Part shown: piece after piece, positions 32,660 through 38,579 of the stretch | Layout: every line of letters begins with the position of its first letter | How positions within the stretch are numbered: the stretch's first letter is position 1 | NCBI RefSeq assembly: GCF_012641075.1 | Contig: NZ_JAAXLJ010000020.1 | Location: forward strand, 1-38,579 | Length of the DNA stretch: 38,579 nt | Direction of reading: 5' to 3' | Source of the DNA: Secundilactobacillus angelensis | GTDB lineage: Bacteria; Bacillota; Bacilli; Lactobacillales; Lactobacillaceae | Translations under genes and position numbers: made by a program | Notes under the pieces: model-generated | The model's database searches: none | What the model was told of the DNA's origin: nothing | The model's input: only the letters and a program-made list of their open reading frames with translations

Positions 32660-33599
32660 CCATCAATTTTATTGCCTGTTGGTACACATCAGCTAAAATT
32701 TCAGCGGCGGGTTGTGCTTGCTTAACCAGACCAGCAACTTGGCCAGCCATGTAAGCACCATTTTCTCGGTCGCCAGTGAGCACGGCATTGCGTAGGCTAC
32801 CATTACCAATCTCTTCAACTTCACTAAAATCAGGATTGGCTTTGGCTGCCTCGCTCTTTTCAAGTCGAATAAACCGTTTTGCCATGGGATTTTTCAAAAC
32901 CCTGGCAGGATGGCCGGCATACTCCCCGGTAATGACGGTATCAATATCCTTAGCTTTCAAGACTGCTTGTTTGTAAGCCGGGTGAACTTTTGATTCAGCT
33001 GCGACAAGGAACCGCGTACCCATTTGGACCCCGACTGCCCCCAGCATGAAAGCTGCCGCTAGGCCACGACCATCGGCAATGCCACCGGCAGCAATCACCG
33101 GAATATCAATGGCATCAACTACTTGGGGGACAAGTGCCATTGTTGTTAATTTACCAATGTGCCCACCAGATTCCATGCCTTCAGCCACCACCGCGTCAGC
33201 ACCGACGCGTTCCATTCGTTTTGCTTGTGCAACTGAAGCCACCACAGGGACCACCTTAATATCGGCTGCCTTAAACATTGAAAGGTATTTCGAAGGATCA
33301 CCAGCACCAGTTGTGACTAACGTAATGTTTTTGTGCTCCTTCAAAATGACGTTCACAACGTCCTCTACGTGTGGTGAAAGAAGCATGACGTTCACACCAA
33401 AGGGCCGATCAGTCAGTGATTTAGCTCGGTCAATTTCCTGTGCGACAATCTCACCAGAAGCGTGGCCAGCACCAATAATTCCTAATCCACCCACGTTTGA
33501 TACTGCGGCCGCCAAACGGCCATCTGCGACCCATGCCATACCGCCTTGAAAAATCGGATACGTTAATCCTAATGACTGCATAAATGGATCTAATTGCAT
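32649..33599 (-). CDS. fabK: FMN-dependent enoyl-ACP reductase FabK
   Basis: A 316-residue TIM-barrel flavoprotein of the FabK/nitronate monooxygenase superfamily. It has FQGGMAWVADGRLAAAVSN near the start, AEGMESGGHIG (with the family's catalytic His), AAGGIADGRGLAAAFMLGA and MGTRFLVAAES. Its place between acpP and fabD supports enoyl reductase over nitronate monooxygenase. No fabI lies in the operon. I chose ATG at 33599, with AAGGA upstream; the frame is open 13 codons more, into acpP. Confidence 0.93.
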   Translation of the reverse strand: MQLDPFMQSLGLTYPIFQGGMAWVADGRLAAAVSNVGGLGIIGAGHASGEIVAQEIDRAKSLTDRPFGVNVMLLSPHVEDVVNVILKEHKNITLVTTGAGDPSKYLSMFKAADIKVVPVVASVAQAKRMERVGADAVVAEGMESGGHIGKLTTMALVPQVVDAIDIPVIAAGGIADGRGLAAAFMLGAVGVQMGTRFLVAAESKVHPAYKQAVLKAKDIDTVITGEYAGHPARVLKNPMAKRFIRLEKSEAAKANPDFSEVEEIGNGSLRNAVLTGDRENGAYMAGQVAGLVKQAQPAAEILADVYQQAIKLMGGV

Positions 33600-33609
33600 A
33601 AGTTTATCC

Positions 33610-33855
33610 TTACTCCTTCTCAGCCAATTGTTTTTCAACGAAGGTTACCAAGTCAGAAACGGTTTCAATACCTTCTTCAGTTTCAATTTTAATGTCAAAT
33701 TCATCTTCGATTTCATTGATCACTTCAAAAATATCTAGGCTATCAGCATCTAAGTCTTGTTTGATATTGGTTGTCATCGTCACTTTGTCAGCGTCTTCAC
33801 CAGTTTGATCCACAATAATTGCTTGTACTTTTGAGAAAATTTCGTCGTTAGTCAT
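33610..33855 (-). CDS. acpP: Acyl carrier protein
   Basis: An 81-residue acidic helical protein that carries growing acyl chains. The phosphopantetheine site is Ser39 in [12 protein letters not shown]. The remaining helices ([26 protein letters not shown]) match the family. It lies between fabH and fabK. Confidence 0.95.
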   Translation of the reverse strand: MTNDEIFSKVQAIIVDQTGEDADKVTMTTNIKQDLDADSLDIFEVINEIEDEFDIKIETEEGIETVSDLVTFVEKQLAEKE

Positions 33856-33887
33856 AATATTTGAGCTCCTTAAGTTGTCATTTATTT

Positions 33888-34865
33888 TTAGTATTTAATA
33901 ATCTGAGTGCCAACGGTTAAGCCACCGCCGAACCCGCCCAACGCGATTGTCTGACCACGCTGTAGGGTTCCGTGTTGAATCGCTTCATCCAACAAGATTG
34001 GCACACTAGCTGCCGATGTATTACCATAAGCAGCCACGTTGCTTAAAAACTTGTCAGTCGGTTGATCTAACCGCTTGGCAATTTGATCAAGGATTCTTTG
34101 GTTCGCTTGGTGCAAAATAAAATAGTCAATGTCATCAACTAATAGGCCTGCTTGATTGACTGCTCGTTCAATTGATTCTGGGACTTGATGGGTTGCAAAT
34201 TTATAAACTGCTCGACCGTCCATTTCGAAGTATTGACGATGGGGATCAGTCGAATCCATCGCAAACACTGAATTGACTGGCTGGTAGCCAGCCGTCAGCC
34301 GATCGCCAAGCTCACCGATTGTTTGAAGATCTGTTGCCAAAAAAGCTGAGCTTGTTGACTTCACATTTTCTAACAGGACACCTGCAGCGCCATCACCAAA
34401 GAGAACAGCAGTTGATCGTTCATGCCAGTCAACCAGTTTAGATAACACCTCACCGCCAATGAGCATACCTCGGCTTCCCGGTGCTTGCAGCAGTCCCTCG
34501 GCAACTTTTAAACCGTAGATAAAGCCCGAGCAAGCAGCGTTTAAGTCGAACGCAAACGCGTTAGTGGCACCGATTCTCCCCTGAACGATTGCTGCCGTTG
34601 CCGGCGTTAAATAATCGGGTGACATCGTTGAAACAATAATAAAATCTAAGTCTGATGCTTGCCAACCAGACTGATCTAATAACTTCTGTGCTACTGAAGT
34701 ACACAAATCACTGGTGGTTTGTCCAGTTGAAACGTGTCGCTGCTTGATACCGGTTCGTGTTGAGATCCATTCATCTGAAGTTTCCATATAGGTATTCAGT
34801 TCATCATTTGGAACAACACGTTCTGGCACAGTGTTAGCGCTCTGAACAATTTGAATACCTGTCAT
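33888..34865 (-). CDS. fabH: Beta-ketoacyl-ACP synthase III
   Basis: A 325-residue initiating condensing enzyme joining acetyl-CoA or another acyl-CoA to malonyl-ACP. The triad is intact: Cys112 in [10 protein letters not shown], His252 in LHQANQRI and Asn282 in [24 protein letters not shown] near the start is typical. It follows fabT by 11 bp and is expected to be repressed with the operon. Confidence 0.96.
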   Translation of the reverse strand: MTGIQIVQSANTVPERVVPNDELNTYMETSDEWISTRTGIKQRHVSTGQTTSDLCTSVAQKLLDQSGWQASDLDFIIVSTMSPDYLTPATAAIVQGRIGATNAFAFDLNAACSGFIYGLKVAEGLLQAPGSRGMLIGGEVLSKLVDWHERSTAVLFGDGAAGVLLENVKSTSSAFLATDLQTIGELGDRLTAGYQPVNSVFAMDSTDPHRQYFEMDGRAVYKFATHQVPESIERAVNQAGLLVDDIDYFILHQANQRILDQIAKRLDQPTDKFLSNVAAYGNTSAASVPILLDEAIQHGTLQRGQTIALGGFGGGLTVGTQIIKY

Positions 34866-34876
34866 TAATTAACCCC

Positions 34877-35335
34877 TCACTTATTTGGAGTTGGTGAAGC
34901 GAATTCAAGAAACGCTTCCAAATTTAACAGTGCTTTTTCAATGATTTGAAGCTGTTCGTCATCCATATCTTTAGCAAAACTTTCAACCATTTGGCGGTGA
35001 AAAGAAGCGTGTGCCCGATATATCAAGCGCCCTCGATGCGTTAATCCTAATCGGACGAAACGTCGATCATCATCGCTTCTGATTCGTTGGACATAATCTT
35101 TTCTGACCAAATGGTTCACCATGGTCGTTAAAGTTCCTGGAGTGATTCGCAATTCACGAGCGACTTCTGAGGTCGTCTTATGCTCGTACATTGAAATAGC
35201 GTCAACGGCATGGACTTCCTTGATGGAAATATCTTTGAATTGGCTCTTTCTTAAAGCTAACTCTTCCACCCGAACAATGTCACCGTATACCGTTGTTAGT
35301 AATTGATTGATACGCTTAGCCGTAGAATAATCCAT
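34877..35335 (-). CDS. fabT: MarR-family regulator, FabT
   Basis: A 152-residue winged-helix protein of the MarR family. Recognition region: TSEVARELRITPGTLTTMVN; wing: LVRKDYVQRIRSDDDRRFVRLGLT. In streptococci, lactococci and enterococci FabT, encoded second in the fab operon, represses it in response to long-chain acyl-ACP; the position here is the same. Two candidate operators lie upstream (35886-35900 and 36016-36038). The ribosome-binding site GAGGTGGTG precedes ATG. Confidence 0.92.
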   Translation of the reverse strand: MDYSTAKRINQLLTTVYGDIVRVEELALRKSQFKDISIKEVHAVDAISMYEHKTTSEVARELRITPGTLTTMVNHLVRKDYVQRIRSDDDRRFVRLGLTHRGRLIYRAHASFHRQMVESFAKDMDDEQLQIIEKALLNLEAFLEFASPTPNK

Positions 35336-35405
35336 GTTTGCACCACCTCATTTTGATTCTCATTTAGTTTCGACCTCAAAATAATAGCAGTGTGAATTCT
35401 GGCGA

Positions 35406-35849
35406 TTAACGTACCGTCTCTTCTGGTTCGACGATAAACATCAGTTCAGCTGTCAAAACAACGACTTCATTAACCACAGCCTCACATGAAACAACACCCA
35501 TATTATCGCGCTGCTTTTTCATTTTGACTTTCAGTTCCACTTGATCAGAAGCATGAACATCCTGCAAAAATTCTGCTTTTGAAATACCGCCAAGATAAGC
35601 CGTTTTATGTGCAAAAGCCGGTGATTTTAAAATCAGAATTGACGCTGCTTGTGCAAGTGATTCAACGATCAACGCTGGTGGCATAACATACTCACCGGGA
35701 CGAAACCCGTTAACAAAGCTTTCGTCAGCGGTGACGTTCTTGATAGCAGTGATTGATTCGCCAGCAATAAGTTCTTTCACGCCATCCATGTAAAAAATCG
35801 GAAACCGGTTAGGAATGAGCTCTTGAATCTCTTGAGAAGTTAATTGCAT
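35406..35849 (-). CDS. FabZ-like hotdog protein lacking the catalytic histidine
   Basis: A 147-residue hotdog-fold protein that aligns without gaps to FabZ: LIPNRFPIFYMDGV, GFRPGEYVMPPALIVESLAQ, KTAYLGGI and KQRDNMGVV. The family's GHFPGNPVMPG has become GFRPGEYVMPP, so the catalytic His is Phe49; the Glu is kept (Glu63) at the normal distance of 14. LPHRYP has also become IPNRFP. It is the first gene of the fatty-acid operon. Dehydratase activity alone seems unlikely; a structural, regulatory or heterodimer role is possible. The start may instead be a TTG three codons earlier, nearer to GGAGGTG. Confidence 0.88.
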   Translation of the reverse strand: MQLTSQEIQELIPNRFPIFYMDGVKELIAGESITAIKNVTADESFVNGFRPGEYVMPPALIVESLAQAASILILKSPAFAHKTAYLGGISKAEFLQDVHASDQVELKVKMKKQRDNMGVVSCEAVVNEVVVLTAELMFIVEPEETVR

Positions 35850-35885
35850 ACGTCGCAAAGCACCTCCTTCAAAACTATTTCAAAC

Positions 35886-35900
35886 ATCAAAGTATTTGAT
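35886..35900. promoter_or_regulatory. Palindromic operator at the fab operon start
   Basis: ATCAAA - GTA - TTTGAT is a perfect inverted repeat of 6-bp arms. It lies at the predicted transcription start of the fab operon, so a bound regulator would block initiation. Its half-sites are those of FabT, in reversed order to the site at 36016. Confidence 0.6.
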
Positions 35901-35906
35901 GGCGTT

Positions 35907-35936
35907 ATCATATTCTAAAATTGGAGCCTCTGTCAA
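35907..35936 (-). promoter_or_regulatory. Main promoter of the fab operon
   Basis: On the minus strand, a perfect -35 TTGACA (35931-35936), an 18-bp spacer and -10 TATGAT (35907-35912). The expected start near 35900 falls at the edge of the palindrome 35886-35900. Confidence 0.75.
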
Positions 35937-36015
35937 GTAAGTTTCGAAAAACAGCTATGGATGGGCAACTTCTTTACTTATATTTAAGATCGTTTTTGAC
36001 TATTTGTAAATAACT

Positions 36016-36038
36016 AATAGTTTGAACATCAAACTATT
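36016..36038. promoter_or_regulatory. FabT-type operator upstream of birA
   Basis: The perfect 10-bp arms AATAGTTTGA (36016-36025) and TCAAACTATT (36029-36038) are separated by ACA. The core TTTGA-NNN-TCAAA matches the FabT consensus described in streptococci. It lies just upstream of the birA promoter and about 115 bp upstream of the fab start. Confidence 0.7.
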
Positions 36039-36067
36039 GTGCGTATTTAAGTTCAGGATAGATATGC

Positions 36068-36073
36068 TATAAT
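36068..36073 (+). promoter_or_regulatory. Extended -10 promoter for birA
   Basis: A perfect TATAAT preceded by TG one base upstream (ATGCTATAAT). The -35 region is poor (TTTAAG at 36046-36051, 16 bp). The weak -35 next to the operator at 36016-36038 suits activation or repression by the same regulator. Confidence 0.6.
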
Positions 36074-36102
36074 AATCACATTCCAAGTTTGGAGGCAGTA
36101 AA

Positions 36103-36885
36103 ATGAACGATGAAACCATTGAAAAACAGCTACGGGATAAAACGGAAACTGAAATCAATTTGCGTCATTTTACTACGATTGGGTCCACTAATCGATATGC
36201 CAAACACCTCACCCAGCAGCAACCAATCCAGGTTCCTTACCTCATCTGGGCTGATCAGCAGACTGCAGGCACCGGAAAATTGGCCCGACCTTTTTATTCT
36301 TCATCTGGTGGGTTATATCTCTCACTCATTTTACCTAACAAGTCGATTGACCCTCAAAAAATTGGGTTATTTACCACTAGCCTCGCACTTGCCGGCATCA
36401 AAGCAATTAAAGCATGTTTTAGCATTGCTGCCCAGGTCAAATGGGTCAACGATATTTACTTGAATCAACGTAAAATCGTCGGCATTTTAGTTGGGCGAGG
36501 TGCCAACCAAACCATTATCATCGGCATAGGCGTAAATTTATTCCAAGCCAATTTTCCCACCGAGATCAGCCAAACCGCTGGCAACTTGCTCACAAGCCCC
36601 CCTTCTGATTCGGAGAAAGACCAATTTTTAATTAGTTTGGTCAGTCATCTTTACAAGTCCAGCATGACCTATACCAACCCACAATTTATTAGTGAGTACA
36701 AACACAGTCTAAACCTAATGAGCCAACAAGTTGAGCTTAAGATGGGACACTCTTCAATCATTGGTAAAGTCATTGATATCAATAGTCTTGGTCAATTGGT
36801 GATACTTGATTCGGTCACTAAAAAGGCCCGTTCAATTTCAGCTGGGGAGGTCATTAAAGTTTACCCAAACCATTTGTCGAAATAA
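36103..36885 (+). CDS. birA: Biotin-protein ligase without DNA-binding domain
   Basis: A 260-residue enzyme that activates biotin as biotinyl-AMP and attaches it to AccB. There is no N-terminal helix-turn-helix, so it should not repress genes itself. STNRYAK near residue 30 and KWVNDIYLNQRKIVGILV (catalytic Lys) are conserved. The biotin-binding loop, usually GRGRxGR, reads GTGKLAR here. A small C-terminal SH3-like domain follows (about 215-260). The ribosome-binding site TTGGAGG is strong. It is divergent from the fab operon. Confidence 0.9.
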   Translation: MNDETIEKQLRDKTETEINLRHFTTIGSTNRYAKHLTQQQPIQVPYLIWADQQTAGTGKLARPFYSSSGGLYLSLILPNKSIDPQKIGLFTTSLALAGIKAIKACFSIAAQVKWVNDIYLNQRKIVGILVGRGANQTIIIGIGVNLFQANFPTEISQTAGNLLTSPPSDSEKDQFLISLVSHLYKSSMTYTNPQFISEYKHSLNLMSQQVELKMGHSSIIGKVIDINSLGQLVILDSVTKKARSISAGEVIKVYPNHLSK

Positions 36886-36929
36886 GCGTGTCATGGTAAA
36901 CTTATCACAAGTTAAGGGGGCGAATTTTA

Positions 36930-37253
36930 ATGGCAGAAATCATTGTTACAACCACGGAGAATATTCCTGGACAAAAATACGAAATCATTGGCGAAGTTTT
37001 TGGTTTGACAACCCAATCGAAAAACGTTGTCAGAAATATCGGTGCAGGTTTAAAGAACATCGTTGGTGGCGAGATCAAAGACTATACGAAGATGTTAATT
37101 GAAGCAAGAGACGTCGCAATTGATCGACTCAGACAAAATGCTACCGACCTCGGAGCCGACGCGGTAGTCATGATGCGTTTTGATTCAGGATCGATTGGTA
37201 CTGATATGCAATCCGTTGCCGCGTATGGAACTGCCGTGAGATTTATTGAGTAA
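36930..37253 (+). CDS. YbjQ-family (DUF74) protein
   Basis: A 107-residue cytosolic protein of the YbjQ/heavy-metal-binding-domain family (PF01906). Typical features: [61 protein letters not shown] and a C-terminal VAAYGTAV. The family forms pentamers; function is unclear and metal binding is not proved. It follows birA by 44 bp with the ribosome-binding site AAGGGGGCG and probably shares its transcript. Confidence 0.9.
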   Translation: MAEIIVTTTENIPGQKYEIIGEVFGLTTQSKNVVRNIGAGLKNIVGGEIKDYTKMLIEARDVAIDRLRQNATDLGADAVVMMRFDSGSIGTDMQSVAAYGTAVRFIE

Positions 37254-37281
37254 ACTGTCTGGTCAATTTCTAAAAATACAC

Positions 37282-37318
37282 AAAAAGAGCGCTGAAATTT
37301 AATCTCAGCACTCTTTTT
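37282..37318. terminator. Terminator after the YbjQ gene
   Basis: The arms AAAAAGAGCGCTGA (37282-37295) and TCAGCACTCTTTTT (37305-37318) pair with one C-A mismatch. A-run and T-run flanks make it usable in both directions, for the YbjQ gene and for the leftward gene at 37376. Confidence 0.8.
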
Positions 37319-37375
37319 AAAAGGTCTAAGCAGGATAAACGGCTATCTCATTAATAACCAATTATTTACTTGATT

Positions 37376-37867
37376 CTACCCAACTGTTTGTTTATTCTCT
37401 TGTGTTTTATGCCAATAAGTTCGTTCGGCTTCTTTTCTCGCGTCAATAGCTTCAGCTTTGGTGTCAAAGCTCTTCAGTAATACATAGCGTCCCTTATACA
37501 TTAACCGAGCTAACCAGCGGTCTGTGGCTTTATCATAAGAAACACCGACTACACCAGAAGTATTCCGCTGTGATTCTTTAATCGAAGAAACCATAATGCC
37601 ATCACTATTACGCAAGTTTTGAGGATTACCCATATTCTTGGTGAATCCTTCATTCTTTGCGTAACGCTCACGTGCAAGTTCCCTGCGTAAGCACCCGCAA
37701 CTTCTAACATAGCCGCCGCGAAGACGTGAACCATCCACTGTAACAATGTTGCCGCAACTGCAACGACATTCCCACAATAAATCGGCATTCTTTGGATCCT
37801 GTCCGTTTTGCCGAATTACGGTCAAACGGCCAAACTGCTTGCCTTTCATCTCAATCATTCTACTCAT
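37376..37867 (-). CDS. AP2-domain DNA-binding protein, mobile-element type
   Basis: A 163-residue protein. The N-terminal part (about 1-65) has four cysteines in CRCSCG and CGC-type positions (WECRCSCGNIVT, YVRSCGCLR) that may bind zinc, after GKQFGRLTVIRQ. The C-terminal part has the AP2 fold seen in phage and homing-endonuclease proteins (NTSGVVGVSYDKATDRWLAR, KSFDTKAEAIDARKEAE). There is no HNH catalytic motif, so it is a DNA-binding protein without visible nuclease. The start at 37867 is preceded by GGGGA. It stands alone between a tRNA and the YbjQ gene and is probably horizontally acquired. Confidence 0.85.
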   Translation of the reverse strand: MSRMIEMKGKQFGRLTVIRQNGQDPKNADLLWECRCSCGNIVTVDGSRLRGGYVRSCGCLRRELARERYAKNEGFTKNMGNPQNLRNSDGIMVSSIKESQRNTSGVVGVSYDKATDRWLARLMYKGRYVLLKSFDTKAEAIDARKEAERTYWHKTQENKQTVG

Positions 37868-37885
37868 AGCGTTCCCCATCCTTTT

Positions 37886-37922
37886 AGCGAAAGTGACCGC
37901 CCCTCCATTGGGCCATTTCGCT
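37886..37922 (-). promoter_or_regulatory. Hairpin in the leader of the AP2 gene
   Basis: The arms AGCGAAA (37886-37892) and TTTCGCT (37916-37922) enclose an inner GCCC/GGGC stem. In the mRNA it ends just before the AAAAGGATGGGGA ribosome-binding region, so it may affect translation. No U-run follows. Confidence 0.45.
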
Positions 37923-37954
37923 GAAAATTTGTAATGCCTATCCTACTAAAACCA

Positions 37955-37975
37955 ACGCGTTAAAATTTAACGCGT
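37955..37975. promoter_or_regulatory. Perfect 21-bp palindrome upstream of the AP2 gene
   Basis: The arms ACGCGTTAAA and TTTAACGCGT lie around one central A. It is about 90 bp before the AP2 gene start in otherwise AT-rich DNA, and looks like an operator, possibly for the AP2 protein itself. Confidence 0.5.
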
Positions 37976-38260
37976 ACAGTCAATCATAAAAGCGAACTAA
38001 AATTAAAAAAACTGCTCCAAAGTATTTTTAATTTCAATTAATTGACTTGCATTTATTCTATCAGTGGTAAAGCAACATTTCAATTGTATTCGATTAAATT
38101 GTGAGAAAATCACGAAAAAAATTTAATATCCATGCAAATATTCTCTTATTTTCCTCATTTAGCGTTGGATAATTGAATTTTTCAAGTAAAATACCCACAT
38201 ATTCCCCCTGTTAATATCGAATAAATATTAGTTTATTTAACCGAAAATCCGGTTTTCTAA
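37976..38260. other. AT-rich gene-free spacer
   Basis: Very AT-rich DNA between the AP2 gene leader and the tRNA promoter. I see no ORF with a ribosome-binding site, no clear promoter pair and no strong repeat, apart from short A and T tracts and a small CCGAAAATCCGG palindrome near 38241-38252. Confidence 0.5.
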
Positions 38261-38289
38261 TTGACTTACCCCCTCAATTCACATATACT
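38261..38289 (+). promoter_or_regulatory. tRNA-Arg promoter
   Basis: TTGACT (38261-38266), a 17-bp spacer and TATACT (38284-38289), about 24 bp before the mature tRNA 5' end. Confidence 0.75.
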
Positions 38290-38312
38290 TATACGTGTTG
38301 TTTTATTGTTAT

Positions 38313-38386
38313 GCGGCAATAGCTCAGCTGGATAGAGCAACGGTCTTCTAAACCGTAGGTCGAGGGTTCGAATCTCTCTTGCCGCA
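38313..38386 (+). tRNA. tRNA-Arg (anticodon UCU)
   Basis: A 74-nt cloverleaf: acceptor GCGGCAA/TTGCCGC with discriminator A, D arm GCTC/GAGC with the GG of AGCTGGATA, anticodon stem ACGGT/ACCGT with loop CTTCTAA (anticodon TCT at 38347-38349), and T arm GAGGG-TTCGAAT-CTCTC. It reads AGA and AGG. CCA is not encoded. tRNA-Arg genes are frequent integration targets, and a mobile-type gene lies nearby, but no repeated 3' end was seen in the window. Confidence 0.96.
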
Positions 38387-38410
38387 TCAGTGAATTGAAT
38401 AGTGGAATTT

Positions 38411-38484
38411 ATTCCAAGTAAATGCTTTCAATGTGATAAGTAGCCCATTTATCACATTGCTTTAATTTACTTGGAATTTTTTTG
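38411..38484 (+). terminator. Large nested hairpin terminator after tRNA-Arg
   Basis: The outer arms ATTCCAAGTAAAT (38411-38423) and ATTTACTTGGAAT (38465-38477) are perfect complements. An inner perfect stem CAATGTGATAA (38429-38439) / TTATCACATTG (38449-38459) sits inside. The outer arm is followed by TTTTTTT. It is unusually long for a simple tRNA terminator. Confidence 0.8.
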
Positions 38485-38516
38485 GGTCATCGTCAAATCG
38501 TATTGGTGATGCTCGT

Positions 38517-38550
38517 AAGCACAGTCACATTTTGTGGCTGTGCTTTTTAC
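38517..38550 (+). terminator. Second rightward hairpin terminator
   Basis: The arms AAGCACAGTCACA (38517-38529) and TGTGGCTGTGCTT (38533-38545) pair with one mismatch and are followed by TTTACT. It stands about 40 bp after the first terminator, with no gene between. Confidence 0.7.
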
Positions 38551-38579
38551 TATTTCTGGATTAGTGAAATGCGGTTAAA

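Noticed and set aside
33046-33549. 167-codon ORF opposite fabK
   Set aside because: The longest shadow ORF, but Met/Ser/Ala/Thr/Pro-rich and mirrored from conserved FabK codons; no ribosome-binding site.
35336-35405. Third FabT site between the FabZ-like gene and fabT
   Set aside because: AGTTTCGACCTCAAA resembles the box but has two mismatches in the conserved TTTGA half, so it is not called.
37549-37788. 79-codon ORF in another frame within the AP2 gene
   Set aside because: The Cys/AP2 motifs are all in the longer frame; this one has no start signal.
38313-38386. tRNA-Arg as attachment site of the prophage in this window
   Set aside because: The integrase lies 34 kb away at the pknB side and no copy of the tRNA 3' end was found near it.
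1-38579. CRISPR arrays, rRNA genes, insertion sequences
   Set aside because: No regularly spaced repeats, rRNA-like segments or transposase genes were seen on reading the window.

Overview
The window is chromosomal DNA of a lactic acid bacterium of the family Lactobacillaceae (Firmicutes). The evidence is the gene order (fab/acc operon, rplU-prp-rpmA, pepP-efp, yqhY-nusB, folD-xseA-xseB-ispA-tlyA-argR-recN, gmk-rpoZ-coaBC-priA-fmt-rsmB-prpC-pknB), an L27 protein with the Firmicutes-type cleavable N-terminus, and moderate GC with AT-rich spacers. The genus cannot be fixed from sequence reading alone.

Region 1 (1 to about 4800) is the end of a prophage, or a relative of one, carrying its switch and integration module. 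Leftward genes are a Cro-like repressor, a Rha/KilAC-type antirepressor and two small proteins. Rightward genes are a CI-like repressor, an ImmA-like metalloprotease, a small secreted protein of unknown function and a tyrosine integrase. Three related operator-like sites lie between the divergent repressors. Between the secreted-protein gene and the integrase is a compact non-coding block: a leftward promoter, a short putative RNA with a hairpin/U-run terminator, and a Shine-Dalgarno sequence pairing with 14 nt of the 16S 3' tail but followed only by a 15-codon ORF. The element ends between integrase and pknB, probably near 4631-4810, where a 13-bp sequence occurs twice.

Region 2 (4809-25634) is conserved housekeeping DNA read almost entirely leftward: rplU-prp-rpmA, pepP, efp-yqhY-nusB, folD-xseA-xseB-ispA-tlyA-argR-recN, gmk-rpoZ and coaBC-priA-fmt-rsmB-prpC-pknB. 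The only rightward gene is a 106-residue orphan at 14681 with a near-consensus promoter. An L21-leader-like untranslated region precedes rplU.

Region 3 (25804-36885) is a complete type II fatty-acid synthesis operon, leftward: a fabZ-like gene, marR/fabT, fabH, acpP, fabK, fabD, fabG, fabF, accB, fabZ, accC, accD, accA. It is divergent from a biotin ligase gene (birA) whose product is expected to biotinylate AccB. The divergent region holds two TTTGA/TCAAA-type palindromes that fit FabT operators. The first fabZ-like protein lacks the catalytic histidine of the family (GHFPG has become GFRPG), whereas the second FabZ is intact. This is the most interesting biochemical observation in the window.

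Region 4 (36886-38579) holds a YbjQ-family gene, an AP2-domain DNA-binding gene of mobile-element type with palindromes upstream, a tRNA-Arg(UCU) with its own promoter, and two strong hairpin terminators. No rRNA genes, insertion sequences or CRISPR arrays were seen.
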